Below are positions 1 to 5,037 of a DNA stretch of 12,568 nucleotides, piece after piece (positions within the stretch are counted from its first letter, which is position 1; every line of letters starts with the position of its first letter). The notes beneath the pieces are model-generated. The model was not told the origin of the DNA, searched no databases, and saw nothing but the letters and a program-made list of their open reading frames with translations. Position numbers and translations under genes: made by a program. The stretch spans positions 1-12,568 of the forward strand of contig JBQTIU010000037.1 of NCBI GenBank assembly GCA_052387815.1, in the 5' to 3' direction. The DNA comes from JBQTIU01 sp052387815 (lineage in GTDB: Bacteria > Pseudomonadota > Alphaproteobacteria > CACIAM-22H2).

Positions 1-336
1 GTTGCCGACGCCGAGCCGCTGCGCGAGCCACAGCAGGACGCGCGCGTTGCCTTGCTGGACCTCGCGCCCGAGCGCCTCGACGAGCCCCGGCAGGAGCGCG
101 AGCAGCGCCGCGTCGGCCTCGGCGGCAATGCGCTCGCGCGCGGCGGCGGCCGCGCCCAGCACGCGCTTCGAACGCTGGAGGATGCGCCAGACGGGTTGGC
201 GCGAGCAGCCGAGGCGGGAGGCGACCTCGGCCGACGGCAGGCCCTGCCCCAGCAGCCGCGCGGCCGCCGCCCCGTCGATGCGGGTCGCGCGCGCCGGTGC
301 GAAAGGTTCCAGAGGCGACAACAGAGCCGCGTCCAT
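1..336 (-). CDS. Helix-turn-helix protein, 3' end beyond the left edge (partial)
   Basis: The minus strand reads open from an ATG at 336 to base 1 (112 codons) with no stop, so the C-terminus lies outside the window. The start is supported by a strong ribosome binding site, AGGAGGG, about 7 bases upstream. Residues about 26-58 look like a resolvase/terminase-type helix-turn-helix: LLGQGLPSAEVASRLGCS followed by RQPVWRILQRSKRV. The following segment (about 60-112) is Ala/Leu-rich and helical (ARERIAAEADAALLALL, then NARVLLWLAQRLG). Seen: the HTH and the helical tail. Inferred: it could be a phage small-terminase-like or recombinase-like DNA-binding protein, since small terminases often pair such an HTH with a helical region, but a transcriptional regulator is equally possible. 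Its neighbours are gene remnants, which suits a mobile or degraded region. The left-flanking sequence would decide the role. Confidence 0.7.
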   Translation of the reverse strand, partial: MDAALLSPLEPFAPARATRIDGAAAARLLGQGLPSAEVASRLGCSRQPVWRILQRSKRVLGAAAAARERIAAEADAALLALLPGLVEALGREVQQGNARVLLWLAQRLGVGN

Positions 337-372
337 GGGATTTCCCTCCTGTTCGGGGTTCGCCACGGGCAC

Positions 373-412
373 AAAAAAGCCCCCCGCGCGCGCCGCTGCG
401 CGCCCGGCGGGC
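373..412 (-). terminator. Intrinsic terminator or leader attenuator (minus strand)
   Basis: Bases 379-393 and 398-412 form a 15-position GC stem with two mismatches and a 4-base loop. On the minus strand it is followed by six T residues (complement of the A run at 373-378). It lies downstream of the TPR remnant ending at 517 and only 36 bases upstream of the HTH start at 336. It may end transcription from the TPR side, or act as an attenuator in the HTH leader. Confidence 0.75.
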
Positions 413-439
413 CTGAACCGCCCATGCTACTATTTTCGA

Positions 440-468
440 TGGGTAAACGTGGCGAGGCGTCTTGTCAA
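440..468 (-). promoter_or_regulatory. Possible promoter for the HTH gene with overlapping inverted repeat
   Basis: The minus strand has a perfect TTGACA (468-463), a 17-base spacer and a poor -10 (TACCCA, 445-440). The -35 box sits inside the small palindrome TCTTG-T-CAAGA (460-470), which could be an operator. A transcript from here would run straight into the terminator hairpin at 412-373 before reaching the HTH gene. The weak -10 keeps confidence low. Confidence 0.3.
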
Positions 469-516
469 GAACAAAAATCGAACATGCGGTCGCGGCCCGC
501 CCCACGAACGATCGCG

Positions 517-792
517 CTAACGCTGTTTTCGCGCCTCGATCGCCGCCTGCGCGCGGCCAAGGTTTTCCTCGGCGACCCCCACGTAGTGCGTGGCGCCGGC
601 GGCGCGAAAGACTTCGAGCGCCTCGCGGTAGGCCGCCCTCGCCTCCTCGAGCCGCGCCGTGCCGCTCTCCCGCTCGCCGAGGGCTTGGAAGGCGGTGCCC
701 AGGTTGTTGTGGGTCATCGCCCAATCGAGCGGCACGCGCTCGCGGATGTATTCCTTGAACGCCTCGCGAAAGGCCGCGACCGGCGCGTTCAT
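517..792 (-). pseudogene. TPR-repeat protein remnant (C-terminal fragment)
   Basis: A 91-residue reading frame with two tetratricopeptide units. The segment VPLDWAMTHNNLGTAFQALG and the linker GERESGTARLEEARAAYREAL are very like the near-identical repeat units found in long bacterial TPR arrays, where such units recur many times in one protein. The last part (about 61-91, EVFRAAGATHY then AEENLGRAQAAI) looks like a natural C-terminal cap ending in a TAG stop. Only the end of the array is present: similarity begins at residue 3-4, and five codons upstream the frame hits a stop at 808-810. It is most simply the 3' end of a larger gene whose 5' part was lost by recombination near 792. It might still be translated from the ATG at 792, but no clear ribosome binding site is visible. 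Confidence 0.7.
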
Positions 793-1095
793 GTGCTGCG
801 GGCGACCCTATGCAGCGGGGTCCTGAGGGGCACCTACAGCGGTCCGGTCGATCCCGTGTTCCAAGAGGTCCGCGCTGTATGGAAAGAGGCCACGAAGGGG
901 GTTCAAGTTCCAAAGGCCAATAGGAGCATGATCGCTCTGGACGTAGATGTGCCCCTCTGGCATCTGTCCAAGTTCGGTTGTTCGAAGCGAGGAGGCGGGC
1001 ATCTCGGCAAGTGCCCGGCGAACTGCCCCGTTCGACCGGATTGCGTGAGCGGTCGGATCACGATCCGCGGGTCCCGCTGCGAGATTGCGACATGA
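793..1095 (+). CDS. Possible small cysteine-rich protein, probably 5'-truncated, coupled to the DUF6884-like gene
   Basis: This plus-strand frame is open into the TPR remnant and ends in a TGA at 1093-1095 that overlaps the next gene's ATG (ATGA), a classic coupled junction. The first usable start after the TPR remnant is GTG 793 (100 residues); an internal ATG at 928 would give 55 residues. The C-terminal part has a cysteine cluster, FGCSKRGGGHLGKCPANC then PVRPDC (spacing C-x11-C-x3-C-x5-C), which could bind zinc. Codon use (AGG, GGG, CGA, AAG, mixed third positions) resembles the following gene more than the core genes at the right. I do not recognise the family. No good ribosome binding site precedes either start, so the real start may have been lost at the 792 junction. 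It could also be a chance open frame; high GC makes these common. Confidence 0.4.
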   Translation: MLRATLCSGVLRGTYSGPVDPVFQEVRAVWKEATKGVQVPKANRSMIALDVDVPLWHLSKFGCSKRGGGHLGKCPANCPVRPDCVSGRITIRGSRCEIAT

Positions 1096-1562
1096 GAACT
1101 CTGGGCGTCGTGCCGTGCGGAAAGGAGAAGGTCTGGGACCGAAATCCGACTCGGGGTGCGGTCTCGGCCGCAGAGGCCTACACGGGGAGGTTGCACAAGC
1201 TGGCTCGCGCGTACGCGGAGCGCTTCACGGACGAGGGGGTGATCCTCTCGGCAAAGTATGGCTTCTTGGACCCTGGAGATCTTGTGTCGGGTCCGTACGA
1301 CGTGACCTTCAACCGACGTGGCGATCCTCGCTGCACCGCGAGCGAACAACTCCATGAGCAAGTCCGACGAAAGGGTCTGGACCGGTTCGGGCGCGTGGTG
1401 GTGATCGGCGGTAGCGAATACGCAAAGCGAGTGCGTGACGCGTTTCAAGGCACTGGTGTGGAGGTCGTGACACCGCTGTATGGAAAAGGTGGGATCGGTT
1501 CAATGCAGGGGTGGTTGAAGCGGATGGTGACGTCCGACCCAGCGCACCGGACCGAATCCTGA
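1092..1562 (+). CDS. DUF6884-like protein
   Basis: A 156-residue protein. The start at ATG 1092 is chosen because the family begins almost immediately with a hydrophobic strand and a Cys-Gly-Lys motif, here MRTLGVVPCGKEKVWD. An in-frame start at 978 would add 38 residues of low-quality sequence. Other family-like blocks are EGVILSAKYGFLDP (about residues 48-61), SGPYDVTF (about 66-73), RVVVIGGSEYAKRVRDAF (about 98-116) and PLYGKGGIGSMQGWLKRM (about 125-142). These match what I remember of the DUF6884 family, which resembles the YaaA-type family in overall motif layout; the biochemical function is not established. No strong ribosome binding site is seen, and the start overlaps the stop of the preceding ORF, so translation may be coupled. 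Family members often sit in phage, plasmid or genomic-island DNA, consistent with the setting. Codon use is less GC-biased than the chromosomal genes to the right. Confidence 0.75.
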   Translation: MRTLGVVPCGKEKVWDRNPTRGAVSAAEAYTGRLHKLARAYAERFTDEGVILSAKYGFLDPGDLVSGPYDVTFNRRGDPRCTASEQLHEQVRRKGLDRFGRVVVIGGSEYAKRVRDAFQGTGVEVVTPLYGKGGIGSMQGWLKRMVTSDPAHRTES

Positions 1563-1671
1563 CGAGGGAGGAACCAGGGGCATCTAAAGGCAACTGACGA
1601 CGAGCGTGAAGGAAGTGACCAGGGTATTGAAGATCCGAGCCTGACGGCGAGCGCCGGGCGTCGGGAGATCG
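1563..1671. other. Intergenic stretch, no gene seen
   Basis: Between the DUF6884-like stop and the terminator hairpin I see no open frame with protein-like character. Short palindromic pieces near 1644-1662 (GACGGCGAGCGCCGGGCGTC) could fold, but I assign no function. Confidence 0.5.
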
Positions 1672-1713
1672 AGCCCGGTGTCCCGCGGAAAACCGCGGGG
1701 GACCGGGCTTTTT
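1672..1713 (+). terminator. Strong intrinsic terminator
   Basis: Arms 1672-1688 and 1693-1709 pair over 17 positions with two mismatches around an AAAA loop, followed by TTTTT (1709-1713). It is well placed to end the DUF6884-like transcript 110 bases downstream of its stop. It also lies just 14 bases before the ATG at 1728, the same unusual terminator-then-start arrangement as upstream of the HTH gene. Confidence 0.85.
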
Positions 1714-1727
1714 CGTTGGTGGTGAGC

Positions 1728-1845
1728 ATGCACGAGATCAAGGAGTTCTACGAGGCCTTGCCCAGCGGGCACCGCGACCTCTTCACGCAGCTCCTCGGGG
1801 AGATCGGAGGGGCGCCCGACGAGGACCTCAAGCACCGATATTGGG
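1728..1845 (+). pseudogene. Short ORF, probably a 3'-truncated gene fragment
   Basis: From ATG 1728 the frame gives about 38 protein-like residues, beginning MHEIKEFYEALPSGHRDLF and then TQLLGEIGGAPDEDLKHRY, with a balanced charge pattern and predicted helices. After about 1845 the same frame becomes Cys/Gly/Pro- then Arg/Ser-rich and runs through higB in another frame to a stop at 2214, so the true gene seems to end or break near 1840-1850. An alternative start is GTG 1722; a GGTGAG stretch lies close upstream. I do not recognise the family. It may be the N-terminus of a phage or island gene interrupted when the higBA segment joined. A chance ORF is also possible. Confidence 0.35.
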
Positions 1846-1879
1846 GGTGTAAAGGCGGCGCGCCCCCGGGCCGCGGTGG

Positions 1880-1904
1880 CATAATACTGCTTGCTGATAG
1901 TATC
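1880..1904. promoter_or_regulatory. Likely higBA control region (palindromes and -10-like boxes)
   Basis: An AT-rich patch in otherwise very GC-rich DNA. It contains CATAAT (1880-1885, five of six matches to a -10 box), an inverted repeat ATACT...AGTAT (1884-1888 and 1899-1903), and the small palindrome GATA-G-TATC (1896-1904). HigA-type antitoxins usually bind palindromes over their own promoter, so these are the best operator candidates. No convincing -35 box was found. Confidence 0.4.
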
Positions 1905-1912
1905 GCGCGACG

Positions 1913-2206
1913 TTGCGATGCGTCGCGATCAAGAATTTCCGGGATACCGAGACTCCTCGCCTCTTCCGTCGCGAGGTTTCCAGGCGGTTGCCGATGGCAA
2001 TCCAGGAGACGGCTTACCGGAAGCTCTTGCAATTGCATTCGGCGTCACGCCTCGACTCGCTACGCATTCCTCCCGGCAATCGACTCGAGAAGCTGCGCGG
2101 TTGGTGGGGCGGACGATACAGCATCCGCATTAACGACCCGTGGCGGATATGTTTCCTCTGGCGTGACGGCAATGCTTATGACGTCGAAATCGTCGACTAC
2201 CACTGA
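1913..2206 (+). CDS. higB: HigB-type toxin (RelE/ParE superfamily ribosome-dependent mRNA interferase)
   Basis: A 97-residue basic protein with the hallmark HigB blocks: VAIKNFRDTETPRLF at the N-terminus, then SRRLP, LLQLHSASRLDSLRIPPGNR, LEKLRGWWGGRYSIRINDPW and RICFLWRDGNAYDVEIVDYH at the C-terminus. Toxins of this family cleave mRNA on the ribosome and are held inactive by HigA. The length is normal and the frame is intact. The only in-frame start upstream of the conserved region is TTG 1913, because a stop lies at 1898-1900. With no clear ribosome binding site and a rare start codon, expression is probably weak. The toxin-first order with the antitoxin 12 bases downstream is standard for higBA. 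Such pairs are commonly carried in mobile or plastic DNA, fitting this accessory region. Confidence 0.93.
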   Translation: MRCVAIKNFRDTETPRLFRREVSRRLPMAIQETAYRKLLQLHSASRLDSLRIPPGNRLEKLRGWWGGRYSIRINDPWRICFLWRDGNAYDVEIVDYH

Positions 2207-2218
2207 GGGAGACTAGCG

Positions 2219-2515
2219 GTGCGCCAGAAGCTCGCCCCCGTGCATCCTGGCCGCATTCTGCTCCTGGACTTCCTCGAGCCGATGGGGATTTCGCAATATC
2301 GGCTCGCCAAGAGCATCCGCGTTCCCCAGCCGCGGATCGGCGAGATCGTCCACGGCAAGCGCGCCGTTACGGCCGACACGGCGCTGCGGCTCGGGCGTTT
2401 CTTCGGCATGGAACCGCAGTTCTGGATGAGCCTGCAAGCCCATTACGAACGCGAGGTTGCGACCGATGCCCTCGGCTCCCGGCTCGATACGGAGGTCGTG
2501 CCCTACGCGGCCTGA
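2219..2515 (+). CDS. higA: HigA-type antitoxin, XRE-family DNA-binding protein
   Basis: A 98-residue protein directly downstream of higB. Start GTG 2219 is preceded by GAGGGAGA at a suitable distance. The N-terminus (KLAPVHPGRILLLDFLEPMG) is the usual HigA lead-in. An XRE helix-turn-helix spans about residues 22-63 (ISQYRLAKSIRVPQPRIGEI, then VHGKRAVTADTALRL). The rest (FFGMEPQFWMSLQAHYE) matches the conserved end of the HTH domain in this family. Known role: binds and neutralises HigB and represses the operon by binding upstream palindromes, here probably those at 1880-1904. The gene appears intact. The last codons face the 3' end of the EamA permease gene across a hairpin. Confidence 0.93.
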   Translation: MRQKLAPVHPGRILLLDFLEPMGISQYRLAKSIRVPQPRIGEIVHGKRAVTADTALRLGRFFGMEPQFWMSLQAHYEREVATDALGSRLDTEVVPYAA

Positions 2516-2519
2516 GCCT

Positions 2520-2534
2520 CGGGCGCGACGCCCG
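2520..2534. terminator. Hairpin between convergent higA and EamA genes
   Basis: CGGGCG (2520-2525) and CGCCCG (2529-2534) form a perfect 6-bp stem with a 3-base loop in the 22-base gap between two convergent stop codons. There is no T run in either direction, so it is a weak or bidirectional terminator candidate. It could also be a piece of an intergenic palindromic repeat. Confidence 0.4.
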
Positions 2535-2537
2535 TCC

Positions 2538-3437
2538 CTATAGCCGCCCCTGCCGGCGCAACCGCGCCTCGCGAACGAACACGTAGATGCCGCTGGCGGT
2601 GACGATCGCCGCCCCGACCATGGTCCAGGCATCGGGAAAATCGCCGAACACGACGTAACCCAAGACCGTGACCCAGACGAGTTGCAGATAGCTGTAGGGC
2701 GCGAGCGTCGAGGCCGTCGCGTGCGTGTAGGCGAGGATCAGCAAGTAATGAGCGAGCCCGGCCAGGACGCCGAGGCTCGCCAGTTGCAGCCACCCCAGGG
2801 CGTCGAGCGGCGTCCAAAAGAACGGCACGGCCAGCGACAGCAGCACGGCGCCGACGACCGAGGTGTAGTAGAACGTGGTGGCGGTCGTATCGACGCCGGC
2901 CAGCATCCGCGTCGCCAGGTGGTAGCCGGCATTGCACACCGCCATGGCCACCGCGATGGAGGCGGCCCAATGCACGATGCCGGCGCCGGGCCGCACGATC
3001 GCCAGGACGCCAAGGAAGCCGGCGACCACCGCCGCCCACCGCCTTGGGCCGACCCGTTCCTTGAGCACGACGGCGGCCAGCGCGGTGATGACCAAGGGCG
3101 CGACGAACCCGATCGCCGTCGTTTCGGCGAGCGGCAGGTAGCTCACCGCGGTGAAAAACAGCACGGTCGTCACGGTCAACAGCGTGGCGCGGACGAGCTG
3201 GAGCCACGGCCGCGCCGACGCGAACGGCCGCACGAAGCCGTGATGCGGCATCAGCATGAGCACGAAGGCGACGTTGAAGACGTAGCGGCCCCACGAGATC
3301 TGCACGACGTGATAGTCCTGGGTGAGATGCTTGCCGAGCGTGTCGAGGCCGCCGAACAAAAGGATCGTGGCGAGGAACAGCAGGGTTCCGCGGGCCGCCG
3401 AAGACGGACCCGCGGCGGGCGGGGGAGTGGGCGGCAT
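2538..3437 (-). CDS. EamA/DMT-family permease
   Basis: A 299-residue inner membrane protein with about ten hydrophobic segments arranged as two EamA repeats (about residues 16-148 and 156-286). Typical features are GTLLFLATILLFGGLDTLGK in the first helix, the AETTAIGFVAPL turn with LKERVGPRRW after the first half, and the matching YSYLQLVWVTVLGYVVFGD in the second half. The family exports or imports small metabolites such as amino acids and their derivatives; the substrate cannot be told from sequence. ATG 3437 is preferred over upstream in-frame starts because the Pro-rich tail and first helix begin there and 299 residues is the family norm. A longer frame would overlap the divergent sigma gene. 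No strong ribosome binding site is seen. It is monocistronic, divergent from the sigma operon and convergent with higA. Confidence 0.9.
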   Translation of the reverse strand: MPPTPPPAAGPSSAARGTLLFLATILLFGGLDTLGKHLTQDYHVVQISWGRYVFNVAFVLMLMPHHGFVRPFASARPWLQLVRATLLTVTTVLFFTAVSYLPLAETTAIGFVAPLVITALAAVVLKERVGPRRWAAVVAGFLGVLAIVRPGAGIVHWAASIAVAMAVCNAGYHLATRMLAGVDTTATTFYYTSVVGAVLLSLAVPFFWTPLDALGWLQLASLGVLAGLAHYLLILAYTHATASTLAPYSYLQLVWVTVLGYVVFGDFPDAWTMVGAAIVTASGIYVFVREARLRRQGRL

Positions 3438-3457
3438 GGGGTCTGATACCAAACTGG

Positions 3458-3528
3458 GGGCGGGTTTGAAACCGGCGAGGCGCGAGGCCGCGAGGCGCGA
3501 GGCGCTGCCTCGCGGCCTCGCCCCTACA
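3458..3528. repeat. Intergenic palindromic repeat, copy 1
   Basis: This begins with GGGCGGG and the palindrome GGTTT-G-AAACC (3463-3473), continues GGCGAGGCGCGAGGC, and folds into a 15-bp perfect stem (3482-3496 with 3507-3521, 10-base loop). It ends CCCCTACA. A 31-base block (3458-3488) matches 12527-12557 with only two mismatches, and both copies lie in intergenic DNA. This is typical of a dispersed REP/MITE-like element. In this place it would be transcribed in the leader of the EamA gene. Confidence 0.75.
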
Positions 3529-3557
3529 ATCGCAGGATCGGGGGCGCCCGTGCGTGT

Positions 3558-3582
3558 AAACCTGCGAGCGACCCCGGACGTC
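3558..3582 (+). promoter_or_regulatory. Candidate ECF-type promoter for the sigma operon
   Basis: TAAACC (AAACC at 3558-3562), then exactly 16 bases, then CGTC (3579-3582). This has the form of many ECF sigma promoters: an AAC-containing -35 and a CGTC -10. It lies just upstream of the sigma factor's own ATG at 3588, as expected for autoregulation. Transcription would begin at about 3588-3590, giving a leaderless message; no Shine-Dalgarno sequence is seen before the ATG. This is inference from one site. Confidence 0.4.
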
Positions 3583-3587
3583 GACCG

Positions 3588-4136
3588 ATGCCAGACCGCA
3601 GCGACGATGAACTGATGCGGTTGGCGGGCGCCGGCGACCGGGCCGCCTTCGCCGGCCTCGTCGAGCGGTACCTCAAGCGCGCGGCATCGCTGGCCGGCCG
3701 GATCGCGGGCAACCGCAGCGACGCGGAGGAGATCGTGCAGGAAGCCTTCCTTCGGACTTGGCTCAAGGCGCCCGACTGGCGGGCCGGCGCCGGCTTCCCG
3801 ACCTGGTTTCACCGGGTGCTGGTGAATCTCTGCCTCGACCGCAAGCGGCGGCCGGCTCTAGCGCCGCTCGAAGCCGCCGGCGAGGTCGCCGACCCCGGGC
3901 CCAACGGCTTCGCGCACGCGGCGCGCGATGAGACCGCGCGGCGGGTCGCCGCGGCGATGGCTGCCCTGCCCGAGCGCCAGCGCCTGGCGCTGGTATTCTG
4001 CCATTACCAAGGCATGAGCAACGTGGACGCCGCCTCGATCCTGGATATCTCGGTCGGCGCGCTCGAATCGCTCTTGGTGCGCGCCCGGCGAACCTTGCGC
4101 GAAGCGCTGGCCGATCTCGTGGACACGACGCCATGA
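3588..4136 (+). CDS. ECF-family RNA polymerase sigma factor
   Basis: A 182-residue protein with two sigma domains. Region 2 lies at about residues 17-88, including the core-binding/-10 recognition segment NRSDAEEIVQEAFLRTW and FPTWFHRVLVNLCLDRKRR. Region 4 lies at about 115-170 (MAALPERQRLALVFCHYQGM, then NVDAASILDISVGALESLL and VRARRTL), the -35-binding helix-turn-helix. There is no region 1.1 or 3, which defines the ECF group. It redirects RNA polymerase to a small regulon, usually including its own operon. The N-terminus DRSDDELMRLAGAGDRAAF is typical, so ATG 3588 is accepted despite no visible ribosome binding site. The stop overlaps the next start as ATGA (4133-4136). Release is probably controlled by the membrane protein encoded next. 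Confidence 0.95.
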   Translation: MPDRSDDELMRLAGAGDRAAFAGLVERYLKRAASLAGRIAGNRSDAEEIVQEAFLRTWLKAPDWRAGAGFPTWFHRVLVNLCLDRKRRPALAPLEAAGEVADPGPNGFAHAARDETARRVAAAMAALPERQRLALVFCHYQGMSNVDAASILDISVGALESLLVRARRTLREALADLVDTTP

Positions 4137-4576
4137 ACCTCGATCGCTTCCAAGCGCTGCTCGACGCCTACGGCGCCGATCCCGCGCGCTGGCCGGGAGG
4201 CGAGCGCCAAGCGGCGCTCTCCCTGGTTCGCGAATCGGCCGCTTGCCGCCAGCGCCTCGCCGCGGCCCTGGCGCTCGATCGGCTGCTCGACGATCCGGCC
4301 CTCGCCCGCGCCGCCGAACGGGCTCGCCCCGCGCTCGAGGCGGGCGCGCTGGCGAGGGCGATCGCCGCCACGCCACACCGACGCGGCGGTTCGCTGGCCG
4401 CGGCCGCGCCCGGCTGGCGGATCGCCGTCGGCTGGCCGAATTTCGCCGGGCTGGCGGCGGCGGCGGCGGCCGGATTCATCGTCGGCTGGTTCGGATTGGC
4501 AGGCGGGCTCGGGATCGAGCGCGAGGCCGCCGATCTCATGCTCGGCCTGTCGAGCGAGGAGGAATCGCCATGGTGA
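4133..4576 (+). CDS. Putative single-pass membrane anti-sigma factor
   Basis: A 147-residue protein beginning 4 bases inside the sigma gene's end. The N-terminal region (MNLDRFQALLDAYGADPARW) resembles the start of small proteins found beside alphaproteobacterial ECF genes. It is followed by an Ala/Leu-rich helical region (about 25-80), one hydrophobic membrane segment (about 103-126, FAGLAAAAAAGFIVGWFGLA) and a short C-terminal tail. This layout, a cytoplasmic sigma-binding part plus one membrane helix, is that of membrane anti-sigma factors. The zinc-type HxxxCxxC motif is absent. The assignment rests on position and topology, not on a recognised anti-sigma domain. The last codons overlap the start of the next gene by 7 bases. 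Confidence 0.7.
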   Translation: MNLDRFQALLDAYGADPARWPGGERQAALSLVRESAACRQRLAAALALDRLLDDPALARAAERARPALEAGALARAIAATPHRRGGSLAAAAPGWRIAVGWPNFAGLAAAAAAGFIVGWFGLAGGLGIEREAADLMLGLSSEEESPW

Positions 4577-5037
4577 CCTTCGATGCACGCATGGGCAAAT
4601 GGCTGGCGATCGCGCTGTTCGTCTCGCTTGGCGTGAACTTGTTCCTGGTCGGGCTGATGGCGGGGCGCTACCTCGGCCCCTCCGCGCCTCCCTTCGCCAG
4701 CGGCCCCTCGCCGGCCGGCGACCGTCCTTGGTTCATTCATCGCATGGCGGAGAACTTGCCACCCGAGCACCGCCAGGTCTTCGAGGACGCGATGGCCGAG
4801 CGCCGCCGCGACATGGGCGCCGCGAACGCCGCCATGCGCGAGGCGCGACGGCGCGTCCGCGACGCGCTGGTGGCCGAGCCGTTCGACCGCGCGGCGCTCG
4901 AGGCGGCCCTCGCCGACTTGCGGAACCGCGCGCTCGACTCGCAGAAGGCGGTCCATGACGCGATCGCCGGCGCCGCGCAGCGCCTGCCGCCCGAGGCGCG
5001 GCGACCATTGGTCGAGGGCCCGAGGGGGCGCCCATGA
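4570..5037 (+). CDS. Membrane-anchored Spy/CpxP-like periplasmic protein (heavy-metal-resistance family type)
   Basis: A 155-residue protein. Start ATG 4570 has GAGGAGG about 6 bases upstream. Residues about 11-31 form a signal anchor (WLAIALFVSLGVNLFLVGLM). The rest is a charged all-helical periplasmic part with paired motifs NLPPEHRQVFEDAMAE (about 59) and QRLPPEARRPLVEG (near the C-terminus), plus a long Arg/Ala helix between. The order of LPPEx-type motifs and helices is like Spy/CpxP/ZraP and the Metal_resist family, which sense or buffer misfolded proteins or metal stress in the periplasm. There is no obvious His/Cys metal cluster, so metal binding is not shown. Its place in the operon suggests it helps sense the signal that frees the sigma factor. 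The stop overlaps the DUF1800 start (ATGA at 5034). Confidence 0.8.
   Translation: MVTFDARMGKWLAIALFVSLGVNLFLVGLMAGRYLGPSAPPFASGPSPAGDRPWFIHRMAENLPPEHRQVFEDAMAERRRDMGAANAAMREARRRVRDALVAEPFDRAALEAALADLRNRALDSQKAVHDAIAGAAQRLPPEARRPLVEGPRGRP

Noticed and set aside
52..792. Plus-strand open frame continuing left of 793
   Set aside because: This part is antisense to the HTH gene and the TPR remnant, both of which have strong sequence signatures. Only the part right of 793 is kept as a candidate.
903..1448. Minus-strand ORF of 181 codons
   Set aside because: Antisense to the DUF6884-like gene, whose conserved blocks fix the coding strand; no motif seen in the shadow.
1..2515. Complete insertion sequence or attachment site in the accessory region
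   Set aside because: I looked for a transposase frame, paired terminal inverted repeats and a tRNA target, and found none in the window.
2682..3446. Plus-strand ORF of 254 codons
   Set aside because: Antisense to the EamA permease; Arg/Gly/His-rich with no hydrophobic or domain pattern.
3458..3528. Intrinsic terminator or CRISPR-like repeat
   Set aside because: The strong stem has no T run, and there is no regular repeat-spacer pattern. The near copy at the right end shows that it is a dispersed intergenic element.
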